A stretch of DNA of 64,000 bases from Fasciolopsis buskii (GCA_008360955.1 LUCM01003323.1:352462-416461), one strand, 5' to 3'. Counted from the stretch's first letter, positions 52,315 to 64,000 are shown. Notes: generated by a model from the letters alone, not told the origin. A program made the numbers and translations.

Positions 52315-52422
52315 CTGGTAGTATTTATTCGCATACCTATCGAATAATTTTGTTTTACTGATTAGAATTATCTCCTTGATTCGTTTCGCTTTCCCAAGCT
52401 GGTACCATAAACTGTCGTCACC
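52315..52422 (-). CDS. candidate exon with discoidin (F5/8 type C)-like strand pattern
   Basis: This 108-nt exon follows a strong acceptor (CTTCAATTGGTACTATCTCCCAG) and ends CAG|GTAGCA, in phase 0 at both ends. It encodes DDSLWYQLGKAKRIKEIILI, then SKTKLFDRYANK. The pattern W-x-x-x-LGK...RI..I.I......R matches the core of F5/8 type C and fucolectin carbohydrate-binding domains, where W-x-V-D-L-G precedes the I-x-x-I strand. The frame stays open for 90 more codons downstream, to 52045, so the donor may not be used. Flanking exons were not found, so the domain is only half seen. Confidence 0.33.
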
Positions 52423-52429
52423 CTGGGAG

Positions 52430-55400
52430 ATAGTACCAATTGAAGTCAAATCAGCAATTTGAATTCCAATAAAACACTAAACTGTGGACAGCAGTCATAA
52501 GTCTATGAAATGTGCAGCAAATTTGATCTCATTGTGAATGCCCTGCACACATTAATCCAAAAGATGTCAGGAGTTATGGGATGATCCATCTTCCATCTAG
52601 AGACCAACAAAAATTCGCTCCTGAATATGCCTCGTCATTTAGACAAATGTGATACTCTAGATTTTGCACGTTGTCGGTGGATGCACTCTTTTTATTCAAG
52701 TGGAAAAGCTTAGTATTAGTGGATTTTTATGCGCTGACTGAAAGTTATTCAAATTAAATATACCAAAAACTAGACAGCACCATTTTGAACCAGCCTTTGG
52801 GATAAGTCATTAATTCTCAGCCCTGAATCCGTAGTATATTTTGCTCAATTTTTCCTTAAATACAGGTTAGTGTGAAGCATCCTGATGCACAACTACTCAT
52901 TCCCCATGAGACTGAATTCTCGACTTACCTCGTCCATATGCACTTTGTTCCAGTCTTTGGTGTTCGACTACGTCAAATTTGAGATAATCAACTACCTTTT
53001 GTACGGCTGTGAGACCAGATCTTCTATGCTGTGTATTTTTTTGATAATGAGTTTAGGTAAACTGAGATCGATTAAGTGAGCAAATAGTGGACCCCGTACA
53101 AAAGTGGGTGGAAATGAATAACATAGTTTATTAAAGGTTTGTTGTGGTTCATTTACCAAGATCAATTTGAAGTAACTTCAACCTTCCGATAGAACCAGGG
53201 AATATGCGTGCCGTGCAATACCTAAACGAGCTATTCCACTCAATACGATTAATCGAAGACCAGTGCCAAGAGGTTTTCAGAGAGAAAGCAAGATGAAGTG
53301 CAGAAGGACGTTAGGGTTAACCTAATGAAGAAAAACGCGAACAACGAAAAGATGTAAAGTAGGACTATCTTGAACCAATGCGAAGAGACAGCCTGAAAAT
53401 CTCATGGAAGACAGAGGAGTAATTCCGAATTCTATCAAGAGTGAGAAATCCTAACGAGCGCAAGCCTGGTTCGTGTGGAAACCCGAAGAGCATATCGAGC
53501 AAGGACACTGAGTGTCGTGGTTGGTTGCAATGAAATAGTATGGTTTACACGAGTCTCTGTGATAAGTATCCATGCACTTGGAAATGGCTGACACCAGGAA
53601 AATGAGGTAAACAAAAGTCGGGTCGACCTGACGCATCCAAAAATGCAGTGTTCAGACGGTAGCTCAAGGGCTATCCCAGAGGGGATGACCTGTTCATGGA
53701 GGAAATTGCAAAGATAAAAGTTGGTGGGTAGAAGGAAAATTGTCAACACTGAATAGAACGCAAAACCATGGTGTGGCCCGAAAATGTTGATAAGTCATTG
53801 ATCAAAATATTGATGGGCGAATGGTTTCGTCTTGGATCTAGCCTTAAAGCTGGTTTGTTGATGAAAACGGTTTAATTCTAGATCCATTTGCATTTCAAAA
53901 CTATTGCATATCTCCATCACGCTAAGAACGAACGGTCTGCACACCTCGTTCTATGGTCCTGTGAGAATTAATTCTATTCACGGATTTGTAACCTAAACCG
54001 TGCATCTTGGAGTACCCTTTGAACTAGAAATTCTCTGAGCTGTTTTGTTATGGTCGTTATCTGGGGTTCATATATTGTTCGACCGTTAGGACGGTAAGTG
54101 ATACAGGAATGAGTTGTCAGCTGCTGTCTTGACGGGATGGAAAAGTTGTTCCATATGGCCAGCACAATTCAACAGTCCATCTTTGGAGTACAACATGCAA
54201 CGCAGTTTATTGAGATAGATTTGCCAGATTACTAATACAACATACCATAATATGTACATGCAATTAGTCCAAACCAGCCAAATTAAAATATTTTTATAAT
54301 CAGTAGACAGAAATTTTCCATTAAATAAAGTTATTAGAAGCATTAGTCGATTGGTAAACTGGCTAGAACCATGCAACTTCTTATCTTTTTTGGTCTGCAG
54401 TCCAAAATCACGCATTCATACCAAGCACTGTTCTTATTACCGGTGAAAAATGAGACAGTTAGGGTGACATTTTAATCCTAGCTTGTCCACCGACGTCTTT
54501 CCTCTGCTTCTACTTCAATGTTTCCTTACACTGATAGTTATTACTTCGATTGGCGGACTACTTTGGACGTGGAAGTGTTATACCATCTTGATATTTTTGA
54601 CTGTGTATTTTAAAATATAGAACTCGTGATTTATTTCTTTCATTGCATTATCACTGCAACTAATGACGTTTCCGGACCCGTTTGAAACATCTATCTTGGC
54701 CACGAACGAGTGGCTCGATCAGATGATTCTGGTCACTGCGGCATCAGGTAAACCAAGGTTTCATCAGCCAGTCAAACGCAGTTTATGTGTTCTGGTCAGT
54801 AATCGTGCGGCAGTTTCTGCGTGGAATATTTACCCCACTCAAAACGTCAAACAAAGCTCACAGATCCGGCTTAAAAGAGCGCAACAAATCTACCGCTAAG
54901 TGGGTTAAGGCACACTCTATGAGTAAAAAGGGTTCCCAGTAGGACCAACATAAAGACGTTTCTATTCCGTTATGGTTCTACATCTCAAGAAGGGGCAAGA
55001 GCTTAACGAACAACTGAACTCAAATCTTTAATGTCAGTCGTGTGAGAGATAGAACAGAAGCCACTGAAACATTCAATGTTTTCCGGTCCAGTTTATACTG
55101 AAACGAAGTGATTTAGCATAGGTCTAGGTTGATTTTTAGGTGCACAGTGCCGTTTAATTATGCGAGATTAACTCCAGCGAAATCAGGAACAAGACGAAAA
55201 TTTCATCGAAATAACAATATGAATTGCAGTTTATTAATTTCAAATAAATAAACCTCCTATTGACTAAAGTGTGTCGAAGTACTTGTAAAAACGATTCCGT
55301 TGCCTTTTGTCAAAAAATCCAATTATGAACAACATGACGTGATAAATGCAAACAATCAGCTGAGCTGAACATAATTTTCAATACCAGAATCTGGACAATA

Positions 55401-56300
55401 ATATAACGATACTACTGTTACTTCATGATTAAGCTCAGTAAAACTGTTGTCCCCACTCGACATCAGAGATTCTCACCTTTACGTTCCGTATCCATGGCAA
55501 TGAATTCGGTTATCCATGGGTCAGAACCCGGGTCCATTGTCTTCTGCTTTTGATTAACACTTCCACGAATAAGTGCCTGTTCCTCAGTCAAAATCTGAAC
55601 GGAAAGACTGTCTGTTAGAATGAGGTTACACCAATGGTGTGATCGAATTAAGAAAGCCGAAACGAATGGATTTCCATTTCTCCGCTTGCTACAATTATCA
55701 TAAATATCGTTGTGATCAATACGATCACGTGTAAAAGTATGCCGATCCAGACACCAGTTTTACTCACTTTCACGCGTGTGTCTGAGCACGTATACATGTG
55801 CACCTGTACACGGGATCATCTTGGTAATTTTTCTCACTTCAAAACTTAATGCAGCCATCAATATATTTGGTTCAGACAAAATACTGATAGTTAGACTAAT
55901 TGGATGTTCCATTTTGAGATTCACATCACGACCACAAATTTGTTTTGGGTAAATATTTCTTCTGGCCATTCAAATTAAACATACATATAGAGAGGGATAA
56001 GAAGAGAGAATAGAAATACCACGTTTTCGTGTCTTTAGGATGAATCGTAGTGAAAGGATGGCTGATAAAGCAGCCGAGAATGGTAAACTAGATTGCTTGT
56101 TGTGGTTTGTAAGTGAACAAAGTAAGTAGCGCGTAGTTGGTGTCAGGTTTCCATCACATCTAATTCAAATGGTTCCAGATTTGTCATGACACTATGCGTG
56201 AGCAGACAGACTTTCTGTGAGTGTTATGATGGTGGGTAGCCATGACTAGTAGATTAATTTCAAGGAATTCTTTTGAAACCACATGGACACATTGGGAAAC
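52430..56300. other. gap: no supported gene
   Basis: An ATG-led stretch at 54663 (MTFPDPFETSILATNEWLDQ) ends near GCATCAG|GTAAAC and might be a first exon, but nothing joins it. The N-terminal half of the discoidin-like domain should lie on minus here if that gene is real. Confidence 0.3.
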
Positions 56301-56310
56301 CGAATTGCCA

Positions 56311-58409
56311 ATGATTCAGCTGTTAGTAATTTTCCTTATCATATCTGACTTGAATAGTTTGACGGAACCATCCAGTGGTGAGTTTACGTGCAAGAAATGT
56401 GACGCAGTCCGGCGGAGCTTCACACCGGCCTGTGTAGACAGGTAGCCAATGGGAATCCTAATGACAAGCGGCCATGAAATCTAAACATTCCACCGAGGTG
56501 ACTGGACGGAATGCATTCCACAAAATCGGAATATTTTTAACGTCGTATACCAACCCTTGAGCTGTAAATAAAACCCGAACTTGTTTCTGTTCTGTTGCGA
56601 TCTATTTTGACTTCATTCGCAGAGCCAATTTAGTAATTACTGGTAGCTCTCAAAACTTGGGCCGTATCGGGTGAGTATGCAATAACAGCACTAGGAAATG
56701 GTTTCCTTCTCATTGCTTTTCAACCATATCCGTCTGTTTTTCTCGATTCGCAGACAAAAGTGTCTTGATGCTTGACTTGTTCAACCTGCTCAACATTCAA
56801 ATACAAGGCGCAACCGTATGTCAGATCAAAACAAAACAATGTATTTCCAAAAGCAGGAGAGATCAGAAACAAAGTGGTGACGTTTTCAAGCAGTTGGGAT
56901 ATAGGAAATGCACACCGATTGCCTCACCAAGGACCTTAATGAAAGTTTTCATGTCAAATCTTCTTTGAATCGTAATGCGAAATGTTCTTTTCGTCTCAAT
57001 GTTGTTATTGAATGTTTACTTGGTAGCGTAAGCATTTTAGCGAGAAAATCGTTCTGCTTATCCGTTACCCATAAATACACCTGTGGTGGATTCTGATTCA
57101 CTCCGTACCCAAACTTCCGAACACATTTTCCTGACCTATGAGAATTTGTTCAAGTTTCGTTGCGGCAAATCATCTATTGGTTTCCAGTTAGTCTTTGCCT
57201 GGATACTTTTTTCACTTAGATGTGTTCATCAGAAAAGTTGGTACCTTATGACCGTGAGAAACAAGATATTTTCAATTTTGCCAACGGGTGTACTCTCGTC
57301 GTAATGGTGCCTCGGTTTCTAACAAGGTAGAACGCATGAACAAACACAAAGTACTTAGAAAACCATAGTTTATCTTTGATGTTGTGTTTGTGTATCCATC
57401 GACGAATTTAGTCCTTTAGACCTTATGGAGACATTCAGTTACAAATTAGCTCAAATAATTCCGTCAGTTTTTTCCTCACTGCTTTGATATGAAGAATTGG
57501 TTCAAGACGAACAGTTGGTCTGTGTTTTTCAGTCTACCATACCCACCTGAGGTATGAAAATTTTGAGGTAATGGGTTGTCACTTCTTCAACTGTTCTGGT
57601 CACATTCTTTTTTCTTCCCTTCTTTCTGTTTTTCTTCTACAGTCATTTAACCTGTCTTCGGTAAAATTACTGGTCATTAGGTTCTATCTTGTCAGATTCT
57701 TATCCTTGTTTAGGGGCAGTGTTCTGTCTTTTCTCCCACTCTAAGATTTCTCGATTTTTCATCATGTTGATTCTAGTGGATACTTTGAACTCGAATTTGT
57801 GCTGGTATGCGCAGTTATCAAATGATTCATTGAAGTCCGATTGCTTTGGTGTTGTTGCAAACAGTGAGCAAGTTAGCTCAAACACTTCAGTTCCTAGCGT
57901 CTTGACATTTTGTTTCGAATAGAATACCCTGATTTTCTCTAAACTGTCATCCGCGTTTAATGACGTAACAAGTTACGGAGGCATCATTGCAACTTGATGC
58001 TCATAAAAGTACTACATCACAACAAAGTGATGTGCACGCTCATTTCTTGGTGCAAAAATTATTTCCCAATAGGAGCTCTTCTCGTACACCAGAATCCGTA
58101 ATCACTGGTTTACCAGGTCCTCACAAATTGGATCACATTTATTTGATTGATCACTATTGTTTTGTTTTGTTTTTTTTTGGGGGGGGGCGGGCTTAAGAGC
58201 ATAATCAGTTGATGTCCGTGGCTCATATACTTCCGTCAGCTCCAGGATTTCCCATACCGTTTGACGAATCTAACATTCATAGATTTTTGCGGAGGCCGAT
58301 AAAAATCGTACTGAGGCAAACTCACTGTTCTTCTTATCTCTTAAATTTTAGTTCTGTTGTTAACGCAACAACAGTGCACACCATTTTCGAAAACGTGATC
58401 GTCGCCTAA
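56311..58409 (+). CDS. candidate secreted glycoprotein gene with micro-exons
   Basis: Six exons can be chained in frame. 56311-56377 is an ATG plus hydrophobic signal peptide (MIQLLVIFLIISDL) ending G|GTGAGT. 56754-56815 follows TTTTTCTCGATTCGCAG and ends ACC|GTATGT. 57041-57186 (RENRSAYPLPINTPVVDSDS and FLTYENLFKFRCGKSS) ends CA|GTTAGT. 57533-57551 (19 nt) encodes LPYPPE and 57643-57660 (18 nt) encodes SFNLSS; both follow very strong acceptors. The last exon could be 58209-58409, running to TAA. The product would be about 170 residues with four N-glycosylation sequons (NRS, NLS, NFS, NAT). An in-frame ATG at 56242 would instead make a type II membrane protein. Tiny exons plus a signal peptide recall micro-exon genes of blood flukes. 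No homologue is recognised, and the final exon is the weakest link. Confidence 0.33.
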
Positions 58410-58411
58410 AG

Positions 58412-58500
58412 TAGGCTACCGCGCGGCTGAAGTTGGTTGACGGCGGGGGATTCGAGCTCGCGATCTTCACTTCCAACTGCCACGCTTGGATGCCAGGCTC
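58412..58500 (-). mobile_element. tRNA-derived SINE fragment
   Basis: On minus it has TGGCATCCAAGCGTGGCAG, then the B box AGCTCGAATCCCC (58448-58460) and the body CCGCCGTCAACCAACTTC. It begins directly after the candidate stop codon at 58409. Confidence 0.55.
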
Positions 58501-58871
58501 TAGAAATGCTAATTAATTGCACGAGGATTCTGCACTGTAACTGTCAAGGAAGTTGGGCCTAATTCGGCGAACCCTGTAGACGGTGTTCGCAGAACGAGCT
58601 AATCAAGCCTCATTTGCTCTATTTTGGAATAGCAAGATCAACATTTCCTTTGAACCTTGATAAGTCATTGAGCCTGTGGTAGATTGGAGTAATCTCATTC
58701 ATAACGACCCCGAATGACACACAGCAGCTCACCTTCGGGAAGGCTTACTGAATTCGGATTAAGCAGAAAAGGAATCCATATATATAATTCAAAGATGAAA
58801 CTGACATTCATCGGTAATATCAGAAATACACATCGCACAACAATGAACAGACCTAAGTGGGTGATTCTGAT

Positions 58872-58990
58872 TAGACGGTGCCGTAGTGTTAATCTGCACG
58901 CCTTCTAACTGGCAGGCCCGGATTCAAGCCCTTGGTTCGATGATCGGCAGAAATCAATGATGAGCCCAAATGAGACTTGAGGGGAGGGTG
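58872..58990 (+). mobile_element. tRNA-derived SINE copy, diverged
   Basis: An A-box-like GGTGCCGTAGTGTTAATC (58877) and a B-box-like CGGATTCAAGCCC (58919) lie at tRNA spacing. They are followed by GATCGGCAGAAATCAATG, a worn version of the family body. Confidence 0.4.
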
Positions 58991-58994
58991 TTGT

Positions 58995-61925
58995 CAACCA
59001 AGCCTAGTAATATCTATGCCCGAATAATTAGGCAATTTATACAAAGAATGATAAACTAACTAGTTAGTAATTACTCCAGTTCTGTTGCTTGGATAGAGAA
59101 CAAAGAGGAAATGTTTTGGTCATCAGTCCACATTTCCGGCATCGCAGAGTACCCATCTCAAGAGAGAGAGCTAAAGTCGAGTAAAAAGCTTTTCCATAAA
59201 CACTGACATTTTGTGCACCTAAATTCGTTTTGTATTTCCGATCAAACTGCCAGAAATTTGCCAGATTTTTGCTTTCATCTCCAATGTGTGAATCGAGCCC
59301 GAATTCAACAGAAAATAGAGTTAAAAAGTGGAACCACTTTTGTTGTCATTCCACCTGTGTCGTGGTAAGTTAGTTTGAGACAAGCGAATAACAAGCACAC
59401 ATCATACTACATACGAAAGAGTACATAGTAGAATTTGTGCACAATCTTGGTATGTTATGAAAGCAGCACTTCTCATTGACAATAAGAATAAATGAAAATT
59501 AAGTATGTACAATTAAATTCTTCTGAAAACCTACCATTTGTGATGCTAAAGATGGGTCCATTGGGCAGTCTTTTAAAAGATCGGACCATGCAAAGGATAA
59601 TGTATTGATACATTACACCAGTGGTGGATTACGAGGTACTTATGCACTGTTTGAATGTATGCTATTTTGGTGAATGTACACATTCAGTGACTAAATATCG
59701 TCAGTCTTCTATCTGAGTCAAAGAAAATTGATCGGTTTTATATAGCTTTCGAGGCTGCAACTATTGTCTTCTGAAAAGGTGTCATACACGGCATTTAGTT
59801 CAATCGTCTTTTAAGTACTTTGATGTGTACACAGAACTCTAAGATCGAATCATGCAGAGCACGAGAATTTCGCACTGCTTAACAGGACCAGAAAGTTTGA
59901 GTCACCAACAACAAAGGGATAATACGTCTTTCGTCTATGGGGATAAGCATGTATGCTTTCGGAAACACCTATATGCTTTTTGTATTGTATACTTCTTTGA
60001 TATTGCCCCTGAAGGAGATTGAACTACAGTTTGCTTTGCTATGCAAAAATTTGGAGAACCGGAACAGAAAAAAGATTCAGATTGACAGGGGTATAATCAC
60101 AGCTACTTTTAGAGGGGCAGTTCAGGTAAGCGGGGCGAAGTTCCCGTAAATTCAAGTTACATCTTTGTGACTTCAGGTAATGCTAACTATGGCTGTTCTG
60201 TTTGAATGAAAATAACATTGACTGGGTGACGGCCACTGGTCATCCGTAAACTCATTTTTCTTATATACTTATGGCTTACCAGTGTTTGGCCAAGTTCATA
60301 TTACCCCATCCCATAAGAACATCAGTAACCACTCAAGTGGCCTTGATGCAGGAAGGCCCAAATGGTTCCCTTTTCTTGGGCATCCGATCTACGCTGAAAA
60401 AACTTTCAATTTTCACTTGAAAGTAGGCGATCATGCACAAGGAATTTTGAGGATAAACACTGGCGACATAAGAGATGACTTAATCTTCGATGTACGTGCC
60501 AGTTATGAGTTGGGAGCTTAAAGTGATGAGCATTCGATGCGGAAATTAATACCCATAAAGATTGAACAAAAGCTTCTCAGTGATTTTCCTAGTTTTTTCG
60601 ATAATGGTTACCGGATCTGTTCCTGGTAGATTGTTTAGCAAACGGTATTGGTCTGTTTAGTTCCGCATTTCGATGCACACCGATGTTTATTTTTGTTTAG
60701 TTCAATTTCTAATCTTGTTGTGATGTCTAAATAGTCCTGCCTGACCGCGCGTTCGTCTAGGGTGTTTTGCCCGTGTCCGACTGACAAATCAGGTAGCTTA
60801 AACGGCGGAAATGAGAAAGCTTGGTTTCATCTTGGAGCTTTAGTTTATCAGTAAGAAAAAGTGTTCGCTTTGATGTTCAATTTTTAAATTCTTGCCATAA
60901 GTATTCTCACTGTTCGAGCATGAATCGGACAGAAAAGTAAGAATTTTCCTTGTAAAATTACTTCCTTACATTAAAATCATTAGTTTTTCTCCAAACTGAC
61001 TGCAATGCAATGTGACACGAAACACATAGGTGTGATTTTAATATGGCATTGGTTTTTTCAAATCTATTGCTAAGGCTTCTGCACCGTGTCAGTCGTGTTT
61101 TTATTTATAGTGGCCGTGGTAATCCAATTTCAGCCGGGAAACATGCACAACAAACTGTAGTAGCAACGAGACCAGACTCAGAATTACTTCTTCTGAGTTG
61201 CCCTGAACCTGACTATAGTGTGCATAATTAAAGCTCATTCTAGTAATTTTTGTGCGATATGCTACAAACACAAATGACAAGCAGCCATCAGAACCAATTT
61301 ATCATTTTGCTACAAGCACAACGAGGACCGGTGATAGGGATTTTTAGGCAGTCAGTACAAGAATGATATATGGAGGCTGTTAGTGACGAATTAGCATGCA
61401 GATCGTTCATCAGTTCGTGTACGGACAGTCGTTGTGAGATGTAATTCTATTAAAGGAATTCAGAAAATTATCGTTTATAGAGGTAGGTACCATCAGAGGA
61501 AAATGTCTATAGATCTGACATGGAATCTGATGTCACGGTGTCCTATTTCCATATGACCAACCATTGGCTAATGGTCACTAAGAGGATAGAGAACGAACAT
61601 GGATAAATGTTACAGGGTATATCCCTTGCGCGGTACTCCAATCATTGTGAAAAATATTTTCCTGCGGGGAGTATGTGAACAACTTATTGAAACCAAAAAA
61701 CATCACTGTGTGAAATAATCGTAGATCACAATACACACACGATTTGACTTTAATTTGTCAGAAATCGTCCAATCACTGCTAAACGTATCAACAGTTCCTC
61801 AATATATGGATTCCATTTTGGTGTGTTACGACGAACACGAAATCAACCGCCGTAAATCCGTCTTCGTTGGCTAATGCATTAGTAATTTACTTAAAAGAAT
61901 GTTACTGGTATAGCAGTTTGTTCAA
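58995..61925. other. gap: one weak exon candidate
   Basis: Apart from the candidate at 60283, only short ORFs. A 62-codon ATG ORF at 61043-61231 lacks supporting features. Confidence 0.35.
60283..60521 (+). CDS. candidate terminal exon, two open frames
   Basis: A strong acceptor (TTTTTCTTATATACTTATGGCTTACCAG) precedes two long open frames. One runs to TAA at 60521 and contains RPKWFPFLGHPIYAEKTF and HLKVGDHAQGILRINTGD. The other, phase 0, is shorter. An upstream open stretch ending GTTCAG|GTAAGC at 60126 is phase-compatible only with the shorter frame. No family is recognised. Confidence 0.2.
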
Positions 61926-61929
61926 GTTT

Positions 61930-62752
61930 TTAATACACTATATATATTCCCTTGGGATTACCAAGTTTTGGGCATCGTCGGCGCTCTTTTATCTTGTTTA
62001 GAATGAGCATTTCGATAGAACCGGAAAGTTTTTCCACTATATCCTCATTTAGTTTTGGTTCTGCATTTATCACACCCGCTAATAAATATTTGTCGTTGAA
62101 AATTAAACACCGCGTTACTTCTTCAGTCCACGGTAAAGTAATTTTCTCAAACAGCTGTATGTGTGAGTTGCACAAATCTCGATGAGTAGTCGTCAGCGAC
62201 AACGATTTTATAGGCATGAATTGCAGATCAGACAAACTGAATAGTGGAATACGTGTCCGTACTTTCGTGTAGGGTAATGAAGTGGTACTGAAACAAACAT
62301 GCATTCATCCATTGTTTATTTATGTTTGAGTACAGATTATTCACCTGGCATGTTCTTCGTGTAACTCTGGTCTGCTTTCATAGGGGTTCAACAGAAGTAG
62401 ATAACGCCTATCATGGGCACAGACTGTGCCAGAATGTGATAAGTACCTTCGTCCCATTTGTCGCTGTTCACTTTTGAAAAAGTCGTATACTCTCATTTGC
62501 GTATACCCTGCCTTTCTCATGGGCACACGGAAACACAAGTATTTACACACAAGAAAAGGTGAAGCAAGAATAGGTAGTTTATAAGCAATAACCAGAGGGA
62601 GATCGTAGCTTGTGAGCAGTAACCCAGCAATGGGTTACAACCATAGCGAAGCGTGTATACCGTCTTCAAGAAGGACTAAATTAACCGCAAGTAACGAGAA
62701 AGTGGTAATTACTTGAAAATATCTGCCGGATCGCATCTGATGTCACGAAGTT
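61930..62752 (-). CDS. unrecognised protein, C-terminal three exons
   Basis: Exon 62752-62713 (40 nt) begins NFVTSDAIRQIFS after a strong pyrimidine tract and ends A|GTAATT in phase 1. Exon 62507-62345 (163 nt) carries YTQMRVYDFFKSEQRQMG and HDRRYLLLLNPYESRPE and ends AG|GTGAAT in phase 2. Exon 62287-61930 follows TTTGTTTCAG and runs 118 codons to TAA, with THRDLCNSHIQLFEKITLPW and NDKYLLAGVINAEPK. All junctions keep frame. The last intron is only 57 nt, and the one before it 205 nt. The product is rich in charged and hydrophobic residues, with no signal peptide or membrane segment in this part. I do not recognise the family. It is incomplete at its N-terminus. Confidence 0.68.
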
Positions 62753-62972
62753 CTAAATTACAGGAGAGATGAAAAATCGTTTACGCATGTCAGATAAATA
62801 ACACGCAAATCAAACTCCAATAGCAACTTGGATGAGCAATTTCGACCGCATTCTTATTTAATGATAATAGATGGATTTAACGAGATTCGGATAGATAAAT
62901 AAAATTTAACACGTTTACATGACAAGAAACCGAGACGGGCTAAATGCAGTGACGAGAGGTGAGCAAACTAAC

Positions 62973-63118
62973 TTCAAAAACTGTCAACCCCTTAACCAAG
63001 GAATACAGGTTAGTTCCCGTTGAGCAACATAGCCCAAAGAGTCCCAACTCGTAGAAGGCTTTACTCATCCTAGGGAATAGATCTGCAACACAGAACTTCT
63101 TGGCGTTCACTTCACTGG
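62973..63118 (-). CDS. possible upstream exon of the right-end gene
   Basis: This 146-nt stretch follows a fair acceptor (TTTTCCCTACAACAATATAGATAG) and is open in one frame: SEVNAKKFCVADLFPRMSKA, then a Cys-Cys segment and NLYSLVKGLTVFE. It can end at GAA|GTTAGT in phase 0 or earlier at GG|GTTGAC in phase 2. A 68-nt candidate exon at 62852-62785 (ending TGC|GTAAAC, intron 32 nt) could link it to the exon at 62752. The phases do not fit with the best donors, so the connection is unresolved. Confidence 0.3.
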
Positions 63119-63582
63119 CTATCTATATTGTTGTAGGGAAAATGAAAAATGATACTAAACCGTGTGGTAGCATTGTTGCAAAACTAAAAGTAAACTCTTG
63201 TCAGGACAAAGCTAAAACGCAGTGATTTTGCATCAGTGAAAGGTTAATATTGTGCAAGATAGGACATGACAGATATTCGACATGCTGTTGTTCGACAATA
63301 TAGAAAATTGAATTTGGACACAACATCCAACTCAATTAGTTGCCATTTTAGTTTAGAAGAAACCAAACCGGCAGGCAGATAAGAGATAAGAAATGAAACG
63401 GTCTGGGATACGAACGTCAGTCACATAATCAAAGTTGTTCAATAAATTAGTGTGCTTTAACAAATAAACAATAGAACAATGAGAAAGCCTGTGAACCAGA
63501 GCATGAACAAGACCACAGTCGGTTGCAGTTTGTGTTTTTGTTCTCATTTAACATAAAAATAGATCAACGGAATGCTCCCAGA

Positions 63583-63725
63583 CGCACATTAAATCATTTT
63601 CGCGGTTATTAACGCTCGTCAGGTATGCGTACCCGGTACTCTCTTGTCCAGTCATCCCCATGTTAGTGCACTCCTTTCTTAGTTTCTCATTAGAATATCA
63701 TTTGAATCATTGAGAGCGTGAATTG
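63583..63725 (-). repeat. second copy of the hammerhead repeat, ribozyme decayed
   Basis: On minus, GGGTACGCATACCTGACGAGCG is identical in 20 of its bases to the 36.9 kb copy, followed by loop TTAATAAC, then CGC and GAAA. The palindromic stem III is replaced by ATGATTTA, and the first stem I pair is lost, although ATGTGCGT still pairs with most of the other strand. The core survives but the molecule is probably inactive. Confidence 0.6.
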
Positions 63726-64000
63726 ATGATAAGTCCATCTAAGAACCATATAGTGATTCGTTGGAGGCTTTTTGTCGGTCAGGCAAAGATAACCTTCAGA
63801 TAGACTAGTGGCTTCCGGGTAAATTTTGTTCATCCATCCGTATGCGAGATATACTTCTGAAAACTAGAGCCAATACTTTTGGACCATGTTTACTCTTCCT
63901 GAAGGTTAGCCTAGCTTGGATAACGAAAAAACTACGACGAATCATCAAGTAATTCCGAAATGGTCTTGTCATCCATTCACATTCTTTACTATTCATATAA

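Noticed and set aside
1..64000. Bacterial or viral origin, operons or CRISPR array
   Set aside because: No packed ORFs, ribosome-binding sites or spaced direct repeats. LINE and SINE remains and spliced exons show a eukaryotic nuclear genome.

Overview
The window looks like eukaryotic nuclear DNA, most likely from a parasitic flatworm (a trematode is the best guess). The DNA is moderately AT-rich, there is no operon-like packing of long ORFs, splice signals of the GTAAGT / TTTTCAG type bound short open stretches, and interspersed repeats are dense. These repeats include a tRNA-derived SINE family, CR1/Jockey-type and RTE-type LINE remains and a hammerhead-ribozyme repeat. Most of the window is intron or intergenic DNA. 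Long ORFs here are not evidence of genes, because runs of 60-150 codons are expected by chance in 64 kb.

Two genes can be supported well. On the minus strand, two exons about 2.5 kb apart (20170-20035 and 17513-17319) join in phase and give a dynein light chain (LC8/DYNLL family) of about 100 residues. At the right end, minus-strand exons 62752-62713, 62507-62345 and 62287-61930 join in phase through small introns and give the C-terminal ~185 residues of a protein I do not recognise. An exon at 63118-62973 may belong to it.

Weaker models rest on splice sites and phase alone. They are a secreted, possibly micro-exon-containing gene on the plus strand at 56311-58409, a two-exon signal-peptide gene at 39261-39765, a signal-peptide gene at 44524-44819, and single exons at 13937, 28316, 35599, 44400, 52315 (discoidin/F5-8C-like) and 4116. 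A histone-fold (H4-like) stretch lies at 41280-41445.

Repeats by position: SINE copies near 2.5, 9.0, 10.6, 21.1, 46.2, 47.8, 50.4, 58.45 and 58.9 kb; an RTE LINE fossil at 23.6-24.44 kb; a CR1/Jockey LINE fossil at 47.27-49.9 kb, broken by a SINE with its target-site duplication still visible; a fold-back repeat at 44.87-45.05 kb with a relative at 8.7 kb; hammerhead-bearing repeats at 36.7-37.0 kb and 63.58-63.73 kb; and a large TATC microsatellite at 43.8-44.0 kb. No protein-coding gene could be given an exact orthologue. No intact tRNA, rRNA or CRISPR was seen.
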